From: Takakia lepidozioides
Taxonomy: Eukaryota; Streptophyta; Takakiopsida; Takakiales; Takakiaceae
Assembly (NCBI GenBank): GCA_030704615.1
Contig: CM060733.1
Span: forward strand, 22,878,001 to 22,942,000
Length of the DNA stretch: 64,000 nucleotides
Reading direction: 5' to 3'
The stretch's first letter is position 1. Each line of letters opens with the position of its first letter. The position numbers were made by a program, and so were the translations under genes. The notes beneath the pieces are model-generated. The model did no database searches and was not told the DNA's origin. It saw only the letters and a program-made list of their open reading frames with translations. This document shows positions 46,501 through 57,212 of this stretch, piece after piece.

Positions 46501-47272
46501 CAGTGCCCTGTAACCTCTTCATCTCGTCCACCAGTCCATTGTACATTAACTCCGCCCAAGCGACATCCTCTCTCCTCAAAGCTTTCAGGATCTCCTCTGT
46601 GAATGACCTGCTCAAATACTGTTGGTTCTGTTTTATGGCAAACAAAACGTTCAATATTTGGCCAACTTCCCTAAGCCCTGGGTACTCGGCTTTGGTACAA
46701 GCGTAACCTTGAGTTTTAAAGAAACTCCTTTCTTGGAACAAATTCCCTATCTGCAATCTTGCCCTGTGCTCATCCACATCCACATGTCCTGATGGCAAAT
46801 CAAACAATTGTTGCAGGTACTGGGGAGTAATTTCTATATCTACTCCCCTCACCTGAGTAACTCCCATCCGAGGCTCAAAGTTCTGAAGAAATTGAATCAT
46901 AAATTGTCGATGATGCAAGGACCAGTCCTTGCGTAGCAGCCCCTCCAATCGCAACTCTCTTAGCAGCTGTACTGCCTGCGGTGCTGCAATTGTTTGCTTC
47001 TACAGAATCGTGGTGCTCTTCACCCTAATATCCTCTATTCCCCTCACTCTCTTCATTCTAGACAAACAAAAAGGCTTTGTTTGAAACAGTTGAAGGAAAG
47101 CTTGTAGGGCACAGAGCATGAAGGTATGGTTGGCACAGAATGGAACAGGTAAGTGCGTGTAAGCCTATGGGGCTTGCAAGTATCGAGTGAGAGAAAATGT
47201 ACTCTCAATGCTTCCGTCCTTGCGCCACTGCGTGAGAAGTAAAGCGAGTGTGTAATCCGTTACATCTGCCAT
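43515..47272 (-). pseudogene. Env-position ORF3, full-length but interrupted (gypsy copy 2)
   Basis: Starts at the ATG of ADVTDYTLALLLTQ (47272-47270) and runs about 1250 codons with breaks. In order: helical domain (46954-46260, e.g. LHHRQFMIQFLQNFEPR, IIVSGPIIAQIILDSCILD), KRQRRGMT, acidic linker, coiled coil (45541-44850), linker with FNPPKTPAAREYSRAMI and IPIVLDLAWKEFSHPQSLAH, then GCGLYYAACFLARYHIEQQ, GDHWVLPSVPPHMYLYDAKV and FTNFACQRLQQVVQFKLPDM, and a basic, Ser/Arg-rich tail (SDKTRARTRSPSRDSHRQ) before the stop at 43515. Interruptions against copy 1: TAG at 47166, 47000, 46154, 45959 and 45776, TAA at 45567, TGA at 45624, plus frameshifts near 44250 and elsewhere. Function unknown. 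Confidence 0.6.
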
Positions 47273-47749
47273 AGCTACAAAACTAGTGCTTTGATTGCCC
47301 CTGTCGTCGAGACCTTGGCTATTCAGAGCCACCCCGACTCTTCCGCTCATAACACTTCCTATTTCTTGTTCTTGTTTCTTGGAGGGAACCACCTGCATGT
47401 AATTCGCACTCCTGATTGGCTGTGAGGTTTCCCTTTTCTGTACTCGGAAAGGGTTCTGTTACCCTTACACTGAATGTATTAATGGGCCCACAATTAGTAT
47501 TAGCTGTTGTACCGGGTAGGTACTTTGACGGCCTGATTTGTCCGTTTGCATGATGAGACCTTTTTTTGCAATTGATGCAGTGCGGTGTGCCATGCCTTAG
47601 TGGCCACGTATCTGTTTCAAAACAGGCCCCCGACTTCCCCTCTCCGCGTGGCATATTCTCCAAGTTTGACTTCCAAACTTCCTCTTCACTCGATGGCCAT
47701 TTTTTTAACGTTAATTTGCGTCCACCTGTCACTGACCCTATGGACTGTG

Positions 47750-49250
47750 TAATCTGTATGGGCTGTGTTGGGCTGTGTGGTACTGTGGTGGGCTGTGATA
47801 GGCTGTGTCTCGCTGTGATGGGCTGTGATAGGCTGTGTCACGCTGTGATGGGCTGTGATAGGCTGTGTCACGCTGTGATGGGCTGTGATAGGCTGTGTGA
47901 CATTTGTACTTCCCGCCCTGGTCATACACGCTCGGCTTAACGACAAGTGCTCCATACTCCGTTGGTATCACTGGCGCAGCCCGTGACTGCTTTTGCATTT
48001 CAACATGCAAATCGTGCTGCAATGGTTTGTCATTGATACCACTGTACCCCTTCAACTTATTGGCATTGACTCTTCCCAATATCTCTTTGTTAATGGTTTG
48101 TAACATGGCGGTGTTGTTATCATACATCTTCTGTATGACATAAGGTCCTTTCCATGGTGATTTAAGCTTAGAAGCTTTAATCTTCCCCTTCTTCTGCAAC
48201 CAGAGAACCAAATCTCTCTTAAAAGTCTTTAATTGTCTTCATCAAACTGTTCATTCCTCTTCATCTGAATTCTGGTCATATTATCAGCTGCATCAGCACG
48301 TACTTCTTCCACATGGTATAATTCATGTTTCCTGACCTTAATTGAATCTTCCAATTCCATTCTCTTTCCCCATTCAGTTCTCATGGTAGGTAACAAGAAT
48401 TCCACTGGAAGTAAAGCTTCCATACCATAAACTAATTGGAATGGTGTATACTTAGTGGTGACTTTATATGAAGTCCTGTATGACCACAAAGCTGTCAGCA
48501 GCTTTGTATCCCAATCCGTTCTGTTTGCATTGACTATCTTAGCCAAGATAGTACATAGTATTTTGTTGGTAGCCTCTGCTTGCCCATTACCCTGTGGGTA
48601 ATATGTTGTACTCTTCCTATGCACAATCATGAACTCTTTAGTCAATAGTTCAATGTCTCATTAATGAAGTGACTTCCCTGGTCACTGATAAATTCCAGGG
48701 ACAGCCAAATCGTGTAAGTATGTTCTCATACAGGAACCTTGCTGTGGACTTGGCTGTGTTGTCCGAGCTTTAGCTTCCACCCACTTCGTAGTATAATCAG
48801 TGGCTGTAATTATGTACTTGTTCTGTGTATTCTTGGCTGGTGGGTTATTGGTCCAACAAAGTCTAGTCCCCATTTCTGAAATGGTAGTAGGCATCGTAGG
48901 ATGCAAAGCCATCTTCCAGATCTCTGCAAAGGTCCTAGCCTCTGACATTCATCACAACTCTGACAATACTTGTGTACATCTTTGAACAAAGTAGGCCACC
49001 AGTAACCTGCAAGTAGTATCTTTCCTACTGGTAGTCTCTTCTCCAAAATGACCTCCAGCCACTCTTTATGAACTTCCGCCAAAACTTTATTTACTTCATG
49101 GTGGTACAAGCATCGTTTAAGTACTCCATCAGGTCCTAGCTTATACATTCTGCTCCTACCATAGTATAAGGTAAGCCTTGATAGCGATTCTCTTCCTCTG
49201 CTCCTTACCATAACTAGGTGGGCACTGACCATGAGTAAGGTAGTATCTGA
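47750..49250 (-). pseudogene. Gypsy integrase (copy 2), frame broken by small indels
   Basis: Pieces of the same integrase as copy 1: HHEVNKVLAEVHKEWLEV, CQSCDECQRLGPLQRSG, LTKEFMIVHRKSTTYYPQGN, GQAEATNKILCTILAKIVNA and the C-terminal GKIKASKLKSPWKGPYVIQK, spread over three frames because of one-to-few-base deletions relative to copy 1. The Gln codon at the INT C-terminus (NMTRIQMKR) is intact here but TAG in copy 1. The TG-rich spacer repeat is at 47750-47905. Confidence 0.8.
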
Positions 49251-49424
49251 TTGGCCACTGCCAATCTAATTATTCATCTGCCACTTCCTGCACCTCCATT
49301 GCAAATAAACTCACATCAGTAATTGGTCGTCTACTCCTGTGGCGGGCTCTCCTGTTGTTAGGCGTGACAAATGATCTGCCACAAAAATGCAAATGGCCAG
49401 GCTTGTAAAACAACTTCGAACTCA

Positions 49425-49924
49425 NNNNNNNNNNNNNNNNNNNNNNNNNNNNNNNNNNNNNNNNNNNNNNNNNNNNNNNNNNNNNNNNNNNNNNNNNNNN
49501 NNNNNNNNNNNNNNNNNNNNNNNNNNNNNNNNNNNNNNNNNNNNNNNNNNNNNNNNNNNNNNNNNNNNNNNNNNNNNNNNNNNNNNNNNNNNNNNNNNNN
49601 NNNNNNNNNNNNNNNNNNNNNNNNNNNNNNNNNNNNNNNNNNNNNNNNNNNNNNNNNNNNNNNNNNNNNNNNNNNNNNNNNNNNNNNNNNNNNNNNNNNN
49701 NNNNNNNNNNNNNNNNNNNNNNNNNNNNNNNNNNNNNNNNNNNNNNNNNNNNNNNNNNNNNNNNNNNNNNNNNNNNNNNNNNNNNNNNNNNNNNNNNNNN
49801 NNNNNNNNNNNNNNNNNNNNNNNNNNNNNNNNNNNNNNNNNNNNNNNNNNNNNNNNNNNNNNNNNNNNNNNNNNNNNNNNNNNNNNNNNNNNNNNNNNNN
49901 NNNNNNNNNNNNNNNNNNNNNNNN
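49425..49924. other. Assembly gap, 500 N
   Basis: Exactly 500 undetermined bases, a conventional scaffold-gap size. Left of it is the RNase H tail of gypsy copy 2, right of it a LINE on the other strand, so the true join is unknown. Open frames spanning the N run are artefacts. Confidence 0.99.
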
Positions 49925-50600
49925 GGCATTCCGTCCTTAAGCTCCCGATCCGACTCTATAGCTTGGAAACAGGACCGACCTGTCAAACAAACTAAGTCCT
50001 TGCAGAATAGAGTAGAAGAGATCCTCAAGGACCTGGACCTGGATCTGCAAGTCTTGAACCCTGCTGGATAAATCTGACTTAGAGGCTGTGGTGTCCTCAG
50101 CCTGTCTGTTGCCATGAGATTGGGTCTGTATGAAATGAAGTTAGGGGCAGAAAACTTCCCTGAACTTGTTTCCAGTCCTGCGACATGGTGGAGGACATCT
50201 TGGATGACCTCAAGGGTCTACCCACTCTCGGGCACTAGACTGAAATTTAATAAACTTCAGGGCGGAAGCCTACCTTTGTAACAGCAAACAGAATCAGAGC
50301 GGAGAGGGAGAGTGCAATTGCCCGTTGTGTGGGCACTCTGAAGACAGTATTCACTTTCTGATACACTGTCCGGGGGTTCTCTCACCAAAGAGACGCTCTC
50401 TTCACTCTTCAAGGGAATTGTGCCTGTACCCTGTTTATACCAACTTTGAAAGTCTCGAGCTGAGCCAAAAGCCCAGGCCCTCCTGAGGCCTAGTTTTTTG
50501 GGGCAAATCACACACAGCAGATTGATGCTTGTGTGAAGGGATTTTTCTAGAGGAATATCTGGACAACCTGGATTAATTCTATATATGGAGGTAAGTCTTA
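49925..50600 (+). mobile_element. LINE 3' end, plus strand
   Basis: 50301-50400 reads CNCPLCGHSEDSIHFLIHCP, the same terminal Cys/His motif as 21810-21740 on the minus strand. Upstream TTCCCTGAACTTGTTTCCAG and downstream TTGATGCTTGTGTGAAGGGA match the reverse complement of 21840-21900 and 21600-21615. The 5' part is lost in the gap. Decayed. Confidence 0.8.
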
Positions 50601-51224
50601 CTACCAACGTCAGCCCCTGACAGAGGTAGGTTTGTTCCCGCTCAAACTTCTATGCAGGAGGTTCTATATGTTGTATCCTCATCAGTTGCAAAAGTACTGC
50701 TCCAGTCTGTAAGCAGCATCCAAAGATCAGCAGTGCCAGTAACCGGTGCTAAGAAATGCAAGCAACCCAGTTTCATGCATCCCCACAAGGACTTCAAAAG
50801 TCGCCACTACTAAATTTCGAGAGCGTTAATTCCGAACACACGCAGATCGGACCACCATGCGGGCAACAGTTGACAAAACCGAGGAGACAAGTTTACAGTT
50901 TTACATCCAAAGACTTGAAAAACGAGTGACAATGAAGAAAATGCTGTCCAGACGGCCAGACACAGCTAAAGCCTTAAAGGCTGAAACTGTAGAGCCACGA
51001 CAAGCGTTACATTCTACGTATTGCTTCATGTGATTGAAAGCAACGGAAGTCTGAGTACCTCTTACCTCTCAGAAAAATGTGGGCAAAGAAGGAGGAGGAC
51101 GGCCGGCTGACCGTAAGAAACTGGTGGGAGGTTCAACGAACCATCCATGATATTGTCCTCACGATCTCTTTCGTGATCTATATGATTGCATAAACCTCAA
51201 TTGACATAGTAGCAGTTGCCTGAA
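50601..51224. other. No gene recognised
   Basis: No domain or exon pattern found; possibly 3' flank of the minus-strand gene ending at 51225. Confidence 0.4.
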
Positions 51225-51995
51225 TCAAGTGAAGAAGAACCGAAAAGCACCAACTTGGCTGTCACTGCTATCATGGGACTTAGAATACATGGCCTGCAGT
51301 TCTTGAGAGGGCCATTCAAATGCAGACAGCTCTCGATTCGTGAGTTGTACTGCAGTCTTCTTGGAGACAAATGTTTGTGTTGTATGAGACAACTGTTGAT
51401 TCAGGACATTCATTGCCAGATCCGCTTCACAGAGCAAGTGACAGCTAGAATCTCTGTACTCTTCGACAGTGGAATAGCTTCCCTCAATGACAGCATCATT
51501 TTTAACAATCATGCTGTTCTTTCTCTCGAATATCTCAGAAGGTGTTAGCTGACGTGATCGCTTGGATATTCTCTCCATGCTGTGGCCATCATACACATGT
51601 CAGCTACATATTACAGAGTTCCAAGATCGTGTTTCATAGGACGTCACCCAATTAATATTAATGAACCGGCTTGGCAAAAGGAGAATGAATCCATTGCGCA
51701 GGTTTCAAATTTCAACATCTTTCCTATGCACAGGTCAACTCATCTTTCCACTGCATGACTAGGTTGGGCGACAATAGTGGAACCAAATCAACCAATTCCT
51801 AACTTGGCTAGAACACAGAGGCCATAAACCATACCATTCTTCATACAACCTTGCCATCATGTGAACTTCCGGCTTCGAACTAAACGCAGGGCGCACCAAG
51901 CGCCTCTCAATGTCTCGGATCTTGTCATACGGGTTCCCCAAGTACGCGCCATGTTGACAGCCCTGTTCCTCCTTGCTTTCACTTGGAACGTCCAT
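51225..51995 (-). CDS. Two-exon gene of unknown function (171 residues)
   Basis: I do not recognise this product. Exon 1 is 51995-51835 from ATG (MDVPSESKEEQGCQHGAYLG, then NPYDKIRDIERRLVRPAFSS) to a phase-2 donor GTATGG. Exon 2 is 51579-51225 after a CACAG acceptor, reading ERISKRSRQLTPSEIFERKN, EADLAMNVLNQQLSHTTQ and SAFEWPSQELQAMYSK to a TGA stop. Phases match and neither exon has a stop, and the amino-acid composition is ordinary for a soluble, partly helical protein. No signal peptide or membrane segment. Codon use differs from the decayed transposons around it, so it could be a real host gene, but the splice model is by eye only. Confidence 0.45.
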
Positions 51996-52176
51996 TCCTG
52001 AGCCGTTAGACAATCCAGATCTACTACTACCTACAGCAACTGCTCATGCCCGTCCTCGTCTTACGAATCAACGCATTACGAAAACTGCGTATCCCTCTAG
52101 CAGAGACATGAAAGACATTCGTTGACAGCAGTGGGTGCCAATCTCAGCATGGGACTGCCTATTTACTACTGACATC

Positions 52177-53650
52177 TGTTGGAGATGGAGATCCCCAGCA
52201 TGGTCAAGTAGGATTAACTCTTAGATACTACTCTTAGATACTACTAGGTTTAATATTTATCACGTAAGTTAGCAGTTACACATAGAAGCCACCCTGCGTA
52301 GTGGTGAGCCCCGTTAAGCTTAGCGATCTATGATGACCACCACACTTAGTTGCTGCCCCACTCTATGCAGGCTTGACCATCCCAGGGAGAAACTTTACTT
52401 CCCTGCATAGCTGTTTAGAGCTTTAGAGCTTCAGTATATAGTGAGCTCTTAGAAAGTTGGAAGTCAAACCTTTTGACATTAACCTTTCCTTACTTGATCC
52501 ACTTTATTGTATTAGAGCAGGTTAATAGTGTGACCCTTTGCTGAACATTAGGACTTCGGATAGCACCTTTGCTAGGTGACAGTAACAACATTGTAACTCC
52601 GTATATTTTGTGAGATGGCCCCCTGGGAATCAGAGGTCTCAAAGCTAGGCGGACTTTCCAACTACAATACCTAGAAGTTCCTTGTTTCCAACTTGTTACA
52701 AAGGGATGAACTGATAGACATCGTAGAGCCCCATGCCGAGGGAAAATTCCAAGAGGGGAAAGGAGAGTCCACCGCTGACTACGAACGTAGGCGAAAGAAA
52801 GCATTGGCGATAAGCAGTCTCTCTGTGCGAGATGAAATTATTCCACACATCGCAGGGATCACAGATCCAGCGCTCATGTGGCAGACTTTGAAGACCCTGT
52901 ATGAGCAGAAAAGCGGAGCACGTAGTCTATTGCTCAAGAGCCGCCTCACCAACATTCGATTGGAAAATGGCGGATCGGTGACAGAGTTCATCAAGCAGCT
53001 CAAAGAGATTATCGACCAGCTAGCCAACATCGGAGAACCTGTCCGTGAAGAGGACCTGGTGTAGTAGATTCTGAATTCTCTACCTGAGAGCTTGGAATCA
53101 CTGGCATGCACCTTGATCTACCGACCTGAACTTCCACCGCTCAATGAATTGATTGGTATTCTTCTATTGGACGAAGCCAAACGAGAAATTCGGGAGGCTC
53201 GTGGGAAAAAAACTGACCCTGAGGCTTTGCTGATCAAGTCTAAATAGAAGAGCCAGCCCACCGACAATAAATATCGGAAGGGGGCCACTGTCAAGCGTGA
53301 GGGGAGCTGCACCTTCTGCGGCAAACCTGATCATTGGATGCGCAATTGCGTTGAATTGAGATCGATAATTTTCAGGAGTGCAATGATGCTCCCACTAACA
53401 ATCTGGCTGCAGATATCCTCGAGCTCAACGTAGCTTAGTACCGCGATGCACATCTGATTGGTATGTGGATAGCGGGGCCACTAAGCATGTCTCGGGCAAT
53501 GACAGTCTTCTATCCAATATCAAAAAGGGAGAAGGAAAATCCAAGGTCAAAACTGCTGGAGGCCTGTACCACCAAATAGACGGGAAAGACAATATTGTGA
53601 TTCATGTCAAGAATGATGCCGACGATGTTGCAAACGAATTGATTTGAATT
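52177..53650 (+). mobile_element. Ty1/copia-like retrotransposon, 5' half (LTR, PBS, gag, protease)
   Basis: LTR 52177-52501 starts TGTTGGAGATGGAGATCC and ends ...TTGATCCA. The primer-binding site at 52507-52518 (TTGTATTAGAGC, then AGGTTA) resembles the complement of initiator tRNA-Met. Gag and protease follow, and the copy stops at about 53650, at the protease/integrase boundary. The LTR start is also found (minus strand) at 60306, next to the integrase-RT half. Confidence 0.8.
52615..53647 (+). pseudogene. Copia gag (UBN2 type), zinc knuckle and protease start, interrupted
   Basis: From ATG 52615 the frame runs through a TAG (52672-52674) and then FLVSNLLQRDELIDIVE, TADYERRRKKALAISSLSV, LMWQTLKTLYEQKSGA and FIKQLKEIIDQLANIG (gag capsid, UBN2 type). 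After TAGTAG (53062-53067) it goes on with ILNSLPESLES, a further TAG (53245-53247), and the CCHC knuckle CTFCGKPDHWMRNC (about 53311-53352). After a frameshift, WYVDSGATKHVSGN (about 53459) is the copia protease active site DSGA. Confidence 0.85.
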
Positions 53651-53724
53651 GAATTTCCATGACAATGTTGCAATTTTGACATTTTATAGCATGGTTGTCC
53701 ACATCCCACATTGCATAGTTGATG

Positions 53725-54502
53725 CTACCTATGTGTTGTATCCCGCTGCAATAGAGTATCGACCTCGTTGAAACTTAGAGTGGCCTGGTGAACGAAGTTG
53801 TCACGTTTGGGATCGCAAACCATCCTCTTCAAAAATATGAAATACAAATGTTTGCAGAGTATGAATTTACCTCTCTTGCCCAAACTGGTTGATAGCATAT
53901 TCACAAAATCAGGACATGTGCAATTGGGGAAATTGGAAACCGTGATGTCATAGGCCCTGTCATGAACAACAGATGTCGAAGTGATCATTGTGTACACCCG
54001 ACCATATCCGGGATCGGGCATTTCCGTGGTGCTTGCAACACGAGCTTGGAGCATTCTTGTGGACTCCACTTTGCCAAAGTGTTCAGCGGTTGGAGGGAAA
54101 TGCCGAACGAGCTTTCCATCTCGTTTGGTTGGCCACAAGTGAGGAGTTGCCAAAGGTACCCGAGGACGCAGAAGTAGTAGCACATGCATGCAGTTGGGGT
54201 TGTCTCGCAAGGGAAAAGTCTATCTCCTCCAGCATTGCAATATCCTGACTTGTGAGATGTGTTCCCACCTTGACGGGCCAAACGGTTGGAGGAGCTGGCT
54301 TCATCACCACGGAATGACGCACAGTTCCATGCACACATCTGCCACAATCATCTGCGCAGAACCAGAACTTGTGGTTCTTGGCTTCTCGTTGACCATATGG
54401 ACGCATCAAACCTGTGAAAGTCGGAGCAGGAGTCCGGGCACCATCTCTAGATATAGATGAAGTGCACTTCTCGAAATTAGTTGCATGCCCTGTACATTTC
54501 AT
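53725..54502 (-). pseudogene. SWIM zinc-finger protein relic, possibly transposase-derived
   Basis: Two overlapping minus-strand frames. The first (54502-54200) reads MKCTGHATNFEKCTSSISRD, KFWFCADDCGRCVHGTVRHS and VWPVKVGTHLTSQDIAMLEE, a Cys-rich N-terminal part I do not recognise. The second (to 53725) reads GYGRVYTMITSTSVVHDRAY, DITVSNFPNCTCPDFVN and LCKHLYFIFLKRMV, a SWIM-type CxC...CxH zinc motif as in MULE transposases and related plant proteins, followed by VHQATLSFNEVDTLLQRD. The frames shift near 54200. No DDE core is visible in the window, so transposase origin is only inferred. Confidence 0.5.
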
Positions 54503-55588
54503 ACGAGACCCTGCACTTGTGCGTTCTATGTGTCAAACGTGGTCCGGGCATGCGGACTCAAGCACATCAAGGGGGTTGTTTCTCTCCTGCACCATTTCAG
54601 TGGCACTATTTGATGCTGGAGCCTGCCGTCGCCGGAGGAAGCCATCTTCCCTCCTCTAGTACGAAGATGCCTTGCTATCGCAGCTCTTCAGTGAAATCTG
54701 TTGACTAAGGTCTCCAGTACACTGTTCAAGAATGAGCAGAGAATATCGCGGAGAAAGCTCACACGATGATTGTGCACATTCTGTTATTCCTTCCAGACAT
54801 GCAGCCGTCCATTTTAAAAAAAAAAATTGTGGGCCCTGTATACAGAGTATCCCTAGGAGCAATTTCGGTAGCTGTTAAACCTTTATTCAGAACTTCATCA
54901 ATAAACATAATAACCAGCCGACTTCTCTGAAGTGTGCCAAAGGATGTGAGGGTGGGATAGATGAAGTAAATGCATCTTTATACTAGTACCAATGATCATG
55001 CGTACCTGGAAAGTCCAAACTGTGAAACGTACATGGGGTTGGATTACAAGGATGAATGTGTATGATATCCAAAAATATGTCATCAAACACTCGTTCATTT
55101 ACATTTATTTGTCTGAGATTGTGCGCCAGATGGCCCCATATATTTTATTCCATGGTGGCAAGGTTCTGATGGCATAGGCATTTTGGTTTAGGCTGAGCAA
55201 TCGTTGTTTATATGCAATGTGGTATTCATTTATATTGTATGTCGCTGTTATTTTCAATTATTGAAACCGTTCAAATAAACGACACGCCGTTCATTTTGGG
55301 CGACACACGTCAGACATCGATTATTACATTGCAGACGAACAACTGTCCACTAATGGCTGGCTGGTGTACTAATAAGGGAGCGACATTTGTGTAACGGTCA
55401 TGCGACAGGGAATCCGATGCTTCTAGAGGCATCCCCAACGCACGCACGCAACTCACTTTGTCTTTCAAGTTTCCGCACTTAGAGGGAGAGAGGTAGTCAA
55501 GCTGGAGAGGGTTTCTTCTACGATTCGAAAGAGAAGGAAGTCACTCTATTTTACTTCCCTTAGAGAGAGACTCAGAGCAAGAGAGCAA
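54503..55588. other. No gene recognised
   Basis: No coding signal seen. 55440-55588, with GA-rich runs, is probably the promoter or 5' UTR of the gene starting at 55589. Confidence 0.4.
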
Positions 55589-55962
55589 ATGACGAGGAGT
55601 CGCTTGATGGAGAACACAGGGCCAAGGCAGCAGGTGAACGCGGAGACTGCAACACAAGAGCAGACCGAGAATGAGGCTGCAGCTGTCACATAGTCAAAGA
55701 GAACAGTGAGCGTTGGAAACCAAACTGTGGAAGCAGAGCTAATTCGCGGGGAAACTGAAGGAGGTGGAAGTCCGGGGAACGCTGATCCGGGAGAAGGTCT
55801 ACAAACCCTAGAGCAGACAGAAATTCCAGCAAATGAGAAAGGGAAGAGGAAAGCTGCAGAAGGGGATCCAAATTCAAAACCTAAGAAGGCGCCAGTAAGT
55901 GTTCTCTACCTTCCATTTCCTGTTTAAAGATCTACGAAGAGAGTGAGTGCAATGTCGTAGAA

Positions 55963-56560
55963 AGTGATGGTCGGTACCGACCATCACTATGAAGCCATGT
56001 TGAATTGCTTTGTACTCCTCTGTTTATGGTTTCCACACCAGCAGTTTGTGATTGGTGGTACCGCCATTCACTATGAAGCCATCTTGATTTTCTTTGTACT
56101 CCTCTGTTTATGGTTTTCCACACCAGCAGTTTGTGACTGGTGGTACCGCCATTCACTATGAAGCCATGTTGATTTGCTTTGTACTCCTCTATTTATGGTT
56201 TTCCACACCACCAATTTGCGACTGGTGGTACCGCCATTCACTATGAAGCCATGTTGATTTGCTTTGTACTCCTCTGTTTATGGTTTTCCACACCAGCAGT
56301 TTGTGACTGGTGGTACCGCCATTCACTACGAAGCCATGTTGATTTGCTTTGTACTCCTCTGTTTATGGTTTTCCACACCTGCAGTTTGTGACTGTCGGTA
56401 CCGCCATTCACTATGAAGCCGCGTTGATTTGCTTTGTACTCCTCTGTTTATGGTTTTCCACAACAACAGTTTGTGACTGGCGGTACCGCCATTCACTGTT
56501 CTTCAGATCGTAGAGTTAGTCTGATTGCCTTTCAAACACTCCTTCTCTTTCATTCTGTAG
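55963..56560. repeat. 85-bp tandem array, each unit with a 24-bp palindrome, in intron 1 of the DGNHR gene
   Basis: Palindromes start at 55964, 56048, 56133, 56218, 56303, 56388 and 56473: spacings 84, 85, 85, 85, 85, 85. The first is a perfect inverted repeat of 26 bp (55963-55988) with half AGTGATGGTCGGT; the others are variants of GTGACTGGTGGT facing ACCGCCATTCAC. The rest of the unit is CTATGAAGCCATGTTGATTT, GCTTTGTACTCCTCTGTTTA, TGGTTTTCCACACCAGCAGT. Units are highly similar. Confidence 0.95.
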
Positions 56561-56739
56561 CAGGAACATGTGATTGTCGGCATTTGATTCTAGTGTAGTG
56601 CGATTGTCATTAACGCCCATTCGATTCTCCTCATGAGCTTTATGTACCTGTGTGCGTGGAGGTAGAGTGATGGTCGGCATATTCAGTTAGTTAGTCTTGC
56701 ATTGCATTTTCTATGTTTCAGGTTGAACAGATTAGGGAA

Positions 56740-57212
56740 GTGGAATGGCGGTACCGCCAATCACTTTTTTGGTGACCATACTGTAGATTCATGTAGAGTA
56801 TCGATTGGAAAGTACGTTGGAGATAGACAAGAAACAGTGATTGTTTGTGACGATCATCACAATGGAGTCTCTCTGACTTATCTGCACTCAATTTCTGCCC
56901 TAAACTAGACTGAGTGTCGGTGCCGCCAATCACTTAGACATATATTTCATTGCACCAAACCGATCCAACAGGTCCTTCAAATGCAATGTTTTTTTATTGT
57001 CGTTAACGCCGTTCGCTAATGCTCAGAACCTCAGTGTACATGTTTGCCCAGAAACATAGTGATTGTCGGTACCGACCATCACTATGTAGTCATATTGTTT
57101 TGGTTTGCATTCGTCTGGATCAGCTTTGGTTTTGTAGATTGTTGTGAATGTCGGTGCCGCCATTCATTGTGATTAAAGAGGAGACAGAGTGATGGTCGGT
57201 ACGGACGTTCAC
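56740..57212. repeat. Dispersed palindromes of the same family, intron 1
   Basis: Further 24-25 bp copies start at 56740 (GGAATGGCGGT facing ACCGCCAATCAC), 56837, 56910, 57059 (GTGATTGTCGGT facing ACCGACCATCAC), 57144 and 57189. Half copies occur near 56565, 56600, 56668 and 56996. The flanks differ from the 85-bp unit. Confidence 0.9.

Larger units (their letters stand above)
43475..49424 (-). mobile_element. Ty3/gypsy-like retrotransposon, copy 2 (RNase H end to 3' LTR), running into the gap
   Basis: Same family and order as copy 1 but complete on the 3' side: RNase H tail (LHFCGRSF region against the gap at about 49370-49420), integrase, spacer repeats, full-length ORF3, polypurine tract, LTR start. 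The 5' LTR, gag, protease and RT are missing or in the 500-N gap. Many stops and single-base indels; see the finding on indels next to the gap. Confidence 0.85.

Noticed and set aside
49270-50115. Long open frames across the N run on both strands
   Set aside because: They consist mostly of undetermined bases; no protein evidence.
55963-56496. 85-bp regularly spaced repeats as a CRISPR-like array
   Set aside because: The whole 85-bp unit is repeated, with no unique spacers, and the setting is a plant intron.
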